DNA of 16,577 nt from an uncultured Lachnoclostridium sp. (GTDB lineage: Bacteria; Bacillota; Clostridia; Lachnospirales; Lachnospiraceae). The position numbers were made by a program, and so were the translations under genes. The stretch spans positions 1-16,577 of the forward strand of contig CABQJX010000059.1 in assembly GCA_902464595.1 (NCBI GenBank). Reading direction: 5' to 3'. Under the pieces are notes generated by a model that was not told the DNA's origin, did no database searches, and saw nothing but the letters and a program-made list of their open reading frames with translations. Below are positions 1 through 9,400 of this stretch, in pieces (position 1 is the stretch's first letter; the number at the start of each line of letters is the position of its first letter).

Positions 1-230
1 TAGTAAACGAGACTAAGGCTGCAAGAAACAAGGCGATCAGATCCAAGGTTAAAACCGCAATCAAGAAGGTAAACGCTGCTGTTGCTGCTGGGGACAAGGC
101 TGCTGCCCAGGCTGCACTGTTAGCTGCTACCACTGAGATTGACAAGGCTACTACTAAGGGAGTATATCACAAGAACAATGCTTCTCGTAAGGTATCCCGT
201 TTAGCTAAGGCCGTTAATTCTATCGCCTAA
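1..230 (+). CDS. rpsT: 30S ribosomal protein S20, 3' part
   Basis: Small-subunit ribosomal protein S20, which binds 16S rRNA during early 30S assembly. The frame beginning at base 3 reads 75 residues and ends with TAA at 228-230; about a dozen N-terminal residues lie upstream of the window. The Lys/Ala-rich helical sequence (for example KAAAQAALLAATTEIDKA), the motif KGVYHKNNASRKVSRLAKAV and the C-terminal end are characteristic of bacterial S20. It is followed 14 nt later by a good intrinsic terminator. It is convergent with the YwlG/DUF436-family gene, and holA lies two genes away; holA and rpsT are often neighbours in Firmicutes. The identification is firm. Confidence 0.96.
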   Translation, partial: VNETKAARNKAIRSKVKTAIKKVNAAVAAGDKAAAQAALLAATTEIDKATTKGVYHKNNASRKVSRLAKAVNSIA

Positions 231-244
231 TTATAGAGATTGTT

Positions 245-280
245 TCCTTCCGGATTAACCCACCGGAAGGATTTTTTTAT
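245..280 (+). terminator. Rho-independent terminator of rpsT
   Basis: A perfect 9-bp stem (TCCTTCCGG at 245-253, CCGGAAGGA at 263-271) with a 9-nt loop is followed directly by seven T, then A and more T. On the minus strand the stem is preceded by A's and has no U-tract after it, so it should act only on rpsT transcripts and not on the convergent operon. Confidence 0.93.
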
Positions 281-310
281 TTTTTCTTCTCTCTTACATC
301 ATTACTATTA

Positions 311-970
311 CTACATCATTGTCTCATCATAACAAGCCCGTATGCCTCCGATGAACTTCGGCCTGGTTCTGGCGCAGACTACATGGGCTCCTCCAATCAT
401 CTTCACAGACACCCGAACTGGAACTGCCACCTCCCGCAAATGCATGCCGATCAAAGTATCCCCTATATCAATTCCGCAATGGGCTTTGATGTGTTCCACT
501 GCTACAGGATTTTTCATATGGGCATAAGCTGCCGTGGCAAAGGATCCTCCTGCTTTGAGCTGGGGAACCACATTGACCGCCTCCAGCCCATATTTTCCGG
601 CCGCCTCTTTTTCTAAGATCAGCGCTCGGTTCAGATGCTCGCAGCACTGGGCTGCCAGATAAATCCCCCTTTTCTTCAATCCCTCATAAAGCGCTTCAAA
701 CACGGCTTCTCCAATCTCTGCGCTGGAATGGGAGCCGATCTGAAAGCTTCCAATCTCGCTGGAAGAACAGCCTGCCACTAAAATATCTCCTAGATGGACA
801 TCCGCTTTTTCCAACAGTTCTTCCAAAACCCTCTCTGTCTGCCTCCGGATCTGTTCCATTTCATTCCGTCCTGTTTTATCCGTCCCTGTTTCATTTGTTC
901 TTGTCTCATTTGTTTCTATCTCATTTGGCTCCGTTTCATTTCTTTTTTCACCTGCGTTTTTTTCTGCCAT
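311..970 (-). CDS. YwlG/DUF436 (TIGR01440-type) family protein with repeat N-terminal extension
   Basis: 219 residues. From about residue 38 the sequence matches the YwlG/UPF0340 (DUF436) family: a helical start (MEQIRRQTERVLEEL), DILVAGCSSSEIGSFQIGS, AAQCCEHLNRALILE, the VPQLKAGGSFATAAY segment and the Gly-rich end KMIGGAHVVCARTRPKF. The biochemical function of this family is not established as far as I know. The family core is about 180 residues. The extra 37 or so N-terminal residues are a hydrophilic pentapeptide repeat (NET-x-x) encoded by six 15-bp units. The long form is supported by an ATG at 970 with GGGAG (983-979) 8 nt upstream; the core-only alternative would start at the Met near residue 38. 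It is the last gene of the MATE-holA operon, 21 nt after holA, and converges on rpsT. No terminator is visible downstream on this strand. Confidence 0.85.
   Translation of the reverse strand: MAEKNAGEKRNETEPNEIETNETRTNETGTDKTGRNEMEQIRRQTERVLEELLEKADVHLGDILVAGCSSSEIGSFQIGSHSSAEIGEAVFEALYEGLKKRGIYLAAQCCEHLNRALILEKEAAGKYGLEAVNVVPQLKAGGSFATAAYAHMKNPVAVEHIKAHCGIDIGDTLIGMHLREVAVPVRVSVKMIGGAHVVCARTRPKFIGGIRACYDETMM
858..947 (-). repeat. Six tandem 15-bp units inside the YwlG-family gene
   Basis: Imperfect 15-bp units start at 858, 873, 888, 903, 918 and 933 (plus-strand core TTTCATTTGTTCT). They encode pentapeptides RNETE, PNEIE, TNETR, TNETG, TDKTG and RNEME. Because the unit is a multiple of three, copy-number change would not break the frame. 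Confidence 0.85.
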
Positions 971-991
971 ATCCCTTTCTCCCTTTCCTGA

Positions 992-1972
992 TCATTCATA
1001 ATTTCTGGCGATCAAAAGCTCCACTGCCAGCCGGTCCTGAAGCTTTCCCGTTTTAACACGTTCCTCCGCATCGACACAGAGGTTCACATAGGACATGATC
1101 TGTTCCCTTGTAAAGGTACGGGCCTGCTGCATGATCTTCCCCACCACAAACGGCTGCAGTTTAAGCCTGGAAGCAATGGAGCTTTTATCCATTCCCTTTC
1201 CCATCAGCTCTCTTACCTGCAAAATCTGGTTGAACTGCCTGGCAATGAGAAACAGGATCCTCATAGGCGGTTCCTTTAGCGCCAGAAGATCCTCATAAAG
1301 CTCCACTGCCTTTTTTGTCTGCCTGGCCGTTATAGCAGCTGTCATATCAAATATTTTATTGGTCAGCTGAGGCGTACAGACAGCCTCCACATCCTCAATC
1401 TGGATTACCTCACGCCCCAGGGTGTAGCTGATCAGCTTTTCCAGCTCCGACTCAATATTTTCCATATCGTCACCCGTCCTCGACAGGAGGAACTCCATCG
1501 TGTGACCCGTAATCTTCTTCCCATTTTTTGCCAAAATTCCTGCTGCCCACCTTCCCAACTGGGCTGCCTCCTGATGATCCAATTCGGCGGCATAGCCGTA
1601 TTTCTTCACAGCTTTATATATCCTGCTGCGCTTATCCACCTCCCTTTCCACAAAAACAAGACAGGCGGTCTCTGGGATCCTTCCCAGATATTCCGTCATC
1701 TCCTCTGCGGCAGCGCCTCCTTTGAAAAATCCACTGTCTTCCATAAGGATCAAACGTTTTTCCGCAAAAAAAGGCATGGTATCGGCCAGGCTGATGATCT
1801 CATTTACATCCATTCCCTTCCCTTCAAAATAATTGTAATTCATCTCATCCTGACCAGTAATTGCTTCCCGCAGCCGGTTTTTATAGCTTTTTTTCAAAAA
1901 AGCCTCCTCGCCGAATAACAGATACACTGGTTTAAAAGCGCGTTCTTTTATATCCTGATTTAATGTCTGCAT
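992..1972 (-). CDS. holA: DNA polymerase III delta subunit (clamp-loader subunit)
   Basis: 326 residues, close to the usual 330-350. Delta opens the beta sliding clamp within the clamp-loader complex at the replication fork. The start FKPVYLLFGEEAFLKKSY, the following FEGKGMDVNEIISLADTMPFFAEKR region with RLILMEDSGFFKGG, and PETACLVFVEREVDKRSRIYK correspond to the N-terminal AAA+-like fold of HolA. The ARQTKKAVELYEDLLALKEPPMRILFLIARQF segment and the C-terminal MSYVNLCVDAEERVKTG helices match the delta C-terminal collar region. The ATG at 1972 has GGGAG about 9 nt upstream, lying in the last codons of the MATE gene, so the two genes are probably translationally coupled (4-nt gap). rpsT lies two genes away in the opposite orientation. 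Confidence 0.95.
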   Translation of the reverse strand: MQTLNQDIKERAFKPVYLLFGEEAFLKKSYKNRLREAITGQDEMNYNYFEGKGMDVNEIISLADTMPFFAEKRLILMEDSGFFKGGAAAEEMTEYLGRIPETACLVFVEREVDKRSRIYKAVKKYGYAAELDHQEAAQLGRWAAGILAKNGKKITGHTMEFLLSRTGDDMENIESELEKLISYTLGREVIQIEDVEAVCTPQLTNKIFDMTAAITARQTKKAVELYEDLLALKEPPMRILFLIARQFNQILQVRELMGKGMDKSSIASRLKLQPFVVGKIMQQARTFTREQIMSYVNLCVDAEERVKTGKLQDRLAVELLIARNYE

Positions 1973-1976
1973 AAAG

Positions 1977-3329
1977 CTATACTCCCTGCTTTTTTAAAAT
2001 GTAAGTGTAATACAGGAAAAACAGGATCCCTTTGGCTATGCTAGAGATCGTAAAAGCCCACCAAATACCATTTAATCCCAGGCTGGTCGCGCCTAAAAGC
2101 TGCGCCAAGGGAATCCGGGCAGCGGTAAGGATAATGGTTATAACAGATGCTTCCATCGTCCTTCCCATACCGGACAGCGCCCCAACGGTCATCATCTCCA
2201 CGCAGAGAAACATCTCTGAAGCTCCAATGATCTGCAGATACCCTGCCCCTGTGGGTATGACATCCGGTTCCTGGATAAACAAGCTGAAAATAGGCGCTGC
2301 ACCGAACACCAAAATGCAGGTGGTAAAGATCCCCCACAGAACCATGATCAAGGAAGCGGTCATATACCCCTTTTTCACACGTTTCATATTGCCTGCGCCA
2401 TAATTCTGTCCCACAAAGGCATTGACCGCTGTACCAAAGCCCTCTGCAGTCATCCACGAAATGGATTCAATCTGTCCTCCCACCCGGAGGACTGCCACTG
2501 CTGTATCCCCCCAGGCTGTGACAAAACGGGTCAATACCATAGAAATCCCACAGTACAGCATTCCCTGAACCGCTGACGGGAGACCAATGCGGACCATGGT
2601 TTTTATGCGGGATAAGGGGGTAGAGGTCCACACCTTTCTCTGAGCTGCCAAAACCGGATCTTTTCCCATAGAAACCACCAGCACTAAGGCCACGATCATC
2701 TGAGCTGCCACTGTGGCCACTGCCGCCCCGGCAACACCCATGGCCGGAATAGGCCCCAGTCCAAAAATGAGCAGGGGATCCAGAATAATATTGGCTCCCA
2801 TTCCAATACAGTTGGCAATAAAAGGGGTTCTGCTGTTGCCTGCTGCCGTGTATAGCCCCGTCAAGGTCTGTCCCACGAATGCAAAAAGGATCAAACCGCA
2901 GGCAATGCGCAGATAAACAACAGCATTTCTGGCAATCTCAGGTGAATTTAGATGGAAAAAGCCGATCAGCGGATCGGCCGCTATATTCGTCACCAATCCA
3001 AACACAGCGGCCAGCACAAGGGCCATTTGAAGAGCCCCTTTTCCATACTGAGCCGCTTCCTCCTTATCTCCTCTCCCATAAGCATGGGATGCCTTAACCT
3101 GACCGCCCATTTTAGCAACCGTCACAAAGCCAGAGGAAAGCCATGTATACATGGCTGCCGCTCCCACAGCAGCCACTGCGTCGCTTCCCACCCTTCCAAT
3201 CCATACCATGTCCGTCAGATTATAGGCGGTCTGCACCATAGCAGTGGCCATGATGGGAAGGGCCAGCTCGGTCAGGGATGTCAATATCCGTCCATTCAGT
3301 AAATCTATGTTTTTTTTCATATCCTCCAA
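1977..3329 (-). CDS. MATE family multidrug/toxin efflux transporter
   Basis: 450-residue polytopic membrane protein with the two MatE repeats (roughly residues 20-180 and 240-405) and about 12 hydrophobic segments. Family features include LTELALPIMATAMVQTAYNL, DMVWIGRVGSDAVAAVGAA, the substrate-pathway region TLTGLYTAAGNSRTP, NIILDPLLIFGLGPIPAMGVAGAA and, in the second half, GFGTAVNAFVGQNYGAG. MATE proteins export cationic drugs or metabolites using Na+ or H+; the substrate cannot be told here. The start is ambiguous: TTG at 3329 has AAGG (3337-3334) only 4 nt upstream, while ATG at 3320 has GGAGG (3327-3323) only 2 nt upstream. The ATG product (MKKNIDLLNG...) looks more like family N-termini. 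An in-frame TAA at 3338-3336 excludes anything longer. It is the first gene of the MATE-holA-YwlG operon. Confidence 0.93.
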   Translation of the reverse strand: MEDMKKNIDLLNGRILTSLTELALPIMATAMVQTAYNLTDMVWIGRVGSDAVAAVGAAAMYTWLSSGFVTVAKMGGQVKASHAYGRGDKEEAAQYGKGALQMALVLAAVFGLVTNIAADPLIGFFHLNSPEIARNAVVYLRIACGLILFAFVGQTLTGLYTAAGNSRTPFIANCIGMGANIILDPLLIFGLGPIPAMGVAGAAVATVAAQMIVALVLVVSMGKDPVLAAQRKVWTSTPLSRIKTMVRIGLPSAVQGMLYCGISMVLTRFVTAWGDTAVAVLRVGGQIESISWMTAEGFGTAVNAFVGQNYGAGNMKRVKKGYMTASLIMVLWGIFTTCILVFGAAPIFSLFIQEPDVIPTGAGYLQIIGASEMFLCVEMMTVGALSGMGRTMEASVITIILTAARIPLAQLLGATSLGLNGIWWAFTISSIAKGILFFLYYTYILKKQGV

Positions 3330-3359
3330 CCTGCCTTAATATCTCAATATCCACCCATT

Positions 3360-3388
3360 ACTATACTATCTTTCCTATTTTTGCGCAA
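3360..3388 (-). promoter_or_regulatory. Sigma-A-like promoter for the MATE-holA-YwlG operon
   Basis: On the minus strand TTGCGC (3388-3383), 17-nt spacer and TATAGT (3365-3360) lie in the 71-bp gap after the giant gene's stop. The -10 is good and the -35 moderate (TTG plus C). The predicted transcript start near 3353 leaves a leader of about 25-30 nt. No terminator separates the giant gene from this operon, so read-through is also possible. Confidence 0.45.
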
Positions 3389-3400
3389 GCTGGGAAATTT

Positions 3401-6400
3401 TCAGCTAACTGGCAGCATCGCATGCAAAATGAGATATTGTTTCTTTCCAAAACAGGTGGAAAGGGTCAGCAATTTCTCCCTCCCTGTGAGCTGTACCCCC
3501 GTTTCATATAAAGATGAGTCCTTGATTTCCTTTAAATATTCCTCCCATTCCTCCCTGGTCAGGCCGTTTTTGTAGGGTTTTCCGTCATTCCTGCTGTTAA
3601 GATAACAGGACACAACAGGGCAGCTGATCCATTTTCCCTGCCAAAAAATACGGACATCTGGGTGATCGAGAAAAAAGCTCTCCTTCTGATATTTTTTCAG
3701 ACCTGCAAACATAGATCCATCTTTCATGTTGTGGCCGTAAAGGATCGTATTGTCCGCTGCCAATGGGACATGGCCTGCATCTGCGAAGATACAGCCCCCC
3801 TTCTGTTCCTTTCCATAAAAATCGTGGTTGAGATAATATGCGTTATCCTCATGCCATACCACAGGATATTGGATGTCTGTTCCAGAAATAGAGATCCAGA
3901 ACTGATAATCAGGGTTTATGGATAATAGCAGTTCTTCGTCCACCCCCTCCGGCTGCTTTCCATCATCCTCCTCTCTTTTCCGGCCGTCTTTTTCCTCTGA
4001 CGGTTCTGTCATGACCGCCTGCTCTTTCAGTTCCTTATACTGCTTTCTTCCTTCTGCATAATGGGCCATATAGGTTCCCATGCTCCACAAGCTGACGGCA
4101 GCCGCTGCCAAAAACAGGACTGCTGCCCCATTCCAGACACAAACTCCCATTTTGGAGGAAAAACACCACAAAAGCAACAGGACTGCACTGAGTGCCAGGA
4201 TCATCGTTCCAACCGCTGCCTCCTGTTTCGTATATCCTCTTAATCTTCCGGCCGGATCTATTTTTTTCTCACCCTCTATGTGCTTCTCTGTCTGGTCGTA
4301 AACATCCGATTTCCTATCAAACAGGCTCCGGTTCACCTCCCCTGCATACACTGCATAGCAGTCTGCTACCTGCTTTTCCCCCTCTGCCTCCATATCTCTG
4401 CACAAAACCCCTTCCTTCTCATAAGCCTTCCCCTTCCATTCAAATTGACGGATCCTATATCTGGACGGATCCAGCCCCGCCTCCAACAGGCATGCTTCCT
4501 CCCAGCCTTTCAGTTTTTGCAGCAGTTCCTCCGGCTCTTTTTCCGGCTCTTTTTCTGGCTCTTTTTCCGACCCCTTTTCCGGCTCTTTTGCGGACAGCCT
4601 ATCCTTCCCGGACTCCAGACGCAATTTCCCCATGTCATAACATTCCGCACCATAGTCATGAAAGGTGAGATCAAGAGCAAAGCCTCCTTTCCAGCGCCTG
4701 TCTCCAAAATGATATTCCGCCAGGGGAAGAAGCGCGCTGCGCTCCTTCCCCGATACCGGATCCTTCACAAGGATCCAGGCCCGCTTAGGTGGAAGCTCCC
4801 CTGCCTCCATATCCTCATAGCAGATGGTCTCCCGAACAGTAATTGTCTCCATTTCTTCCAGTCTCTCCCCGTGCTGCCCTGTCCTCTCCTGAACCCCTGC
4901 TGTCTGGGCCATAGAGGTAAAGGACAAAAGGAGCACTGCCCACAAACATACAGCGGCAAATACAATCCCTTTTTTTCCAGGAAATCTCACCTTCTTCCCC
5001 CTGCATCGCATACACAGAAGGAACCCTGCAATAGACAGAAGGGTCATAATACCTGTCTCTGCCAATGGAACGGGATCCCCTGTCTGTACGCGGACATTTT
5101 CCTTCAGCCCAAAACGGAATCCTGTGCCGGAAAAACGATTTTTCACCTTATAAAATGCTTTGATCGAACCAATCCGCCTGACTGGCTCCTTTTCCTTATA
5201 ATTATATAGAACCGTCTCGCCTTCCACCTGTCCCAGTTCATTCACCTTAAATACGCATACCTCCTCTGTTTGGATATAACCCTGGGGCGGTTCCAGCTCA
5301 CGCACACAGAAAGAACCTTCTTTTGCAAGCCGGAATACTGCCGTTCCATCTTCTCCTGTGATCCCCTCCTGGAATCCCCCTTCCCTGTCCTCCAGCTGCA
5401 GCCTGGCGTCTTTTAGCGGAAGCCCGCTGTTTCCGTCCCGTTTTGTGACCGTTACAGTAAGTTCCTCATCCACAATCTCATAATCTCCTCTCACGATCCC
5501 CTCTGGACTCAATGTAAAGGAAGAGACATTGGGATTGATCCTATACCCCTTCGGTGCTTTGGTCTCCTTCAAGGTATAGGTTCCAGGTTCCGGCCTGGGA
5601 ATCGAAACTCTTCCTTTTTCATCGCTGATCCCTTTTCCTATGATCTGGCCAGACGGATCGTAACATGTAAATTCCGCTCCCATAAGCCCATTTCCGGCGT
5701 GATCCTTTTTTATAAAGGAAATCCAATCTTTTCTGGGTTTTGGCCTGTTTCCTCCGCCTCCCCCCGAGGAAGATGACAGATGGTTTTCAAATCGGAATAC
5801 CTGCACCCTGCTTTTCTTTTTTTCTGATTTCTCCACCTGGATTTCCTGATCTTCGGCCCTCTGGTATCCTGAAGGGGCGTCCAGCTCATGTATGATGTAA
5901 ATTCCCGGCTTCAGCCCATAAAAACGCATCCCCTCGTCTGCTCTGGAAGTCCATTCCCCTACTGCATATCCGCTGTCTTTTTCAATCAGCTGAAGTCTGG
6001 CTCCTCCCAATAAGACGTCCTTTGAGGAAGAGGTTTTCTGTATCTCCACAATGGTTCCAAAATTTTTAAGGATCAAATGAGGAATTTCCGTCATGGTATC
6101 TGATATAGAAAATTCTATAGGCTCTGCCAGTACTTCAAATCCCTTTGGAGGCTCTATTTCTATCAGCCGGTATCTCCCTTCCTTCAGGTCTTTTACCAGA
6201 TGAGCCTGCTTTTTGCTGAACCATTCCTCAATCTTCTCCCAACCCTGACTGCTTCTTCTCTCCAGGCGGATCAAAGCCCCCTCCAAGGGCTCTCCCGTAT
6301 CTCCCAGCTGCTTTTCTGTGAGAATACGGTTGGAATGGTTCACCGGATCATACTCTAAGACAATCGAACTAGCCTTTTCGTCCTCATACTCAAACTGGAA

Positions 6401-9400
6401 CTCAAACTCCTGATCCGGAATCATGTAGCCGGAGGGCGATTCCACTTCCCGGCACACATAGGTATACGGAACAAAATTTCCCTTTTGATCCATAAATCCA
6501 ATGGGCTGAGGCTCAAATGCTGCCTGTCCTTTTTCATCTGTGGTCACAGCTCCTATGTCTAACCCAAGAGTTTTGTTCATAAGACGAAATCTCGCGCCCC
6601 CAAGGAGCTTTTCGTTGTCATCTCCATCACGCTTTTTCAGTTTTAAAATCCCTTTGGGGATCTGATCCTTCATGGAAACCTGTTGAAGAACCTTGCTGTC
6701 TTTTATGGTAAATGGAATATCCACAGACTGTAAAAATCCCCAGGGCGCAGTAATCTCACGGAGAATATAATCTCCCTTTGGAATATATTCGATCAGATGA
6801 GGTTTTAAGTCTCCCGGTGAAAATCCCTCTGGGATCTCTCCCCGCTCCTTCTCCTCCTGGGAATAAATCCCATCAAATCCTGACACCCATTCTGCCCGTA
6901 TATCCTCATATGCTCCCTGTCCACAGGGCCGATGGATCATTAATGGAGAATCCTCCGGTTTCCCTGACTGATCCACCGGATAAACCGCCATCCTGGCTCC
7001 CTTTACCTCCCCGCTTCCAGCTGCATCTGTTTTTGATACCTGAACCTTTAAAGGCTCATCTCCCATCTGAAAGCTCTGGATCTGCTCCACATGTCCCTTA
7101 TCCTGTACCTGGATCAAAAGGGACGGCGCCGTAGCATATCCTGCTGGAGTTCCTGTCTCTGTCAAAACATAACTTCCCACTGGAAGATATTCGATCCGAA
7201 CCGCTGCATTTTCTGTATAATAATATCGGCCCTGAATGGTATTGGGAATCCTATGAACCTCATAATCGTATTTCATAATGGGCCTTTCCCCAGCTGCATC
7301 AGGCGTCACCCTCCCCGTTGCTGCCACCCTCTGACCATCCTCATATCCCGGGGCCCGAAAGGTAAAGATCCGCTCCCGTTCATCCCCTTGAGGGATGCCC
7401 TGTTCCATCACAGGATTTCCCTGTTCATCTAGCTTTGCCTTATAAAGTGTAAGCCAAGCCGGAGAATCCTTATAAAGGGCTTCCCTGCTCTTTGTATCGT
7501 ACTTTAAAATTTCAATTGCTGTAAAATCATCTTCCATCTCAAAGCTCTGAACCCGGCCTGTCTCCTCAATATGGATATTCATGTCCTTTGACTGTACATA
7601 CCCCTGCTCATAGGGGCAGACACTCTCCTCCAGCACATAGTATCCTACAGGGATATGATCGATCCAATGAGGCGTCTTGCAGGGCACTGCCCCTCCGTTT
7701 CTGTCCGTTTCTCTGTTTCCATCGTCGTCATACTTCTCCCCGCTGACCCAGGAAGTATAAATCTCCCCTTTTTTGTATCCTCCATCTTCTCCTTCTACCG
7801 GCATCCCCTGACCATCTGTCAATGCCTTATAGAGCGTCATAACAGCCCCCTGGATTTCTTTTTGCGTCCGTATGTCCAGTTTCCCAAAGGCTGTTTTTGT
7901 AAACTCATCCTGCATAAAATATTTCTGCACCTGATCCGTGTCCTCAAGCACCAGCCCCATATAAGGAGCCTGGATATAGCCTTTGTCATAAGGAACCTGT
8001 TCTTCCTGAAGGATGTATGCCCCAAAGGGAAGCCTGGTGATCCGATGACCTTCCTCAAGAATTTCCGATTTTCCCAAGGGATCTCTACTCTGGCCTGTCA
8101 CCCAGGTTTCTTCCCTTTTTTTCAATTTTCCTCCTGTATAGTAAAGTGGAAGGCCCTCGCTGTCATCCTTTGACCTTTTTCCCTCATAAATGGTATGACC
8201 TTCTCCGTTTTTCATCACCTGGATGGATTGGGCAATCTGTTTTTTCCCCTGGCTGTCAGCCCGGTAAGCCAGCATACGGCCATAATCGTCATAAACATAG
8301 GCCATCCCGGTAAGAGGATCCGCATAACACAGCCGGTTTCCCCGGCTGTCTAACACCCAAAGTTCTCCCGTATCCAGGTCTTCTTCTGTAAGAACCTTTT
8401 CCAGATCATAAAAATACAGATCAATCGGAGGATTCGGGACTGCGGTTTGATCCCAGCTTTGAGGCAGCATGGGAGAATGGACGTTCGTTTCATTGGGATT
8501 TTTTCCAACAAGAATCCCGGGAAGGATTTCTTTGTGGAAGCCTGTATTGGAATCCACAATCCTCTTTACCTTATCCCCATCATACTGTACCTCCACTCCT
8601 TTGTACTGATGTTCTCCTGTTTTTTCCAGTTCTATAGCCTCATAGAGAGAAAGGCATGCATCTGCCACAGAGATTGAAAAGCGGATGCCCTTTCCTGAAA
8701 ATGTGCCGTCCCTATGATAAAGAGGCTTCACACGTTCCAGGGAACAAAGCTCTTTTTCTGTTCCCTCCACAATCTGTTCCGAATACTGGTCAAACTCTTT
8801 TGTCACATATCCATACCATCGGCCTTTCAAAGGATCATAGGTTATATCTCTTACATCACCGCGCTCTTCCAGCTTTTCTCTGCGTCCCCAAACCTTATAA
8901 AGCAGCTGATCTCCTTTATCATTTACCAGAATGTCCCCTTCAAAGCCGCCGCTCTTTTCCTCCTCCCCCTGCTTATCTCTTTTTTGAAGCCCATTCTGAT
9001 TTCCTACCAGAGAGTCTCCATCCTCCACCTTGTGGATCTCCATTATGGAAGGATAATCCTTCACCTGGATCCGGCTGATGGTTTCCGCTTCTCCTTGATA
9101 GGAATAGCGCTCTGCTTCCCTCTGATCCCAGCCTCCAAAAACTCCGTCTGATCCTCTTTTTTCCTCATAGTAGGCTACATTTCCTCCATACAGCTCAATA
9201 GCCACAGGACGGCTTTTGGCATATCCTTCCGGAGCCTGGATCTCTACCAGAACATAGACACCTGCTCCTAAGGGCTGATACGTCTCAATGTATCCCACGG
9301 GGACGCTTGTGAGCACCCCATCCTTCCTAACCTCCCGTATGGTAGAATAAGCCTTAAAATTCCCCGTTTCTGCTCCCGTCTCGTCCCGCTGGACAATCAG

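Noticed and set aside
3389..3410. Possible terminator after the giant gene
   Set aside because: AGCTG and CAGCT can form a short 5-bp stem around the stop, but there is no U-tract and the stem is weak.
4148..4235. Possible separate start for the sortase part (Met3764, or Met3746 preceded by AGGAGG)
   Set aside because: Met3764 has no SD (upstream is pyrimidine-rich), and the AGGAGG before Met3746 is 14 nt away, too far for normal initiation. The GTG at 4990 is the only convincing internal start.
4280..5209. 309-codon open frame on the plus strand
   Set aside because: Antisense to the sorting-signal and unknown-domain region of the giant gene; composition is low-complexity Pro/Leu/Phe/Cys and no family is recognisable.
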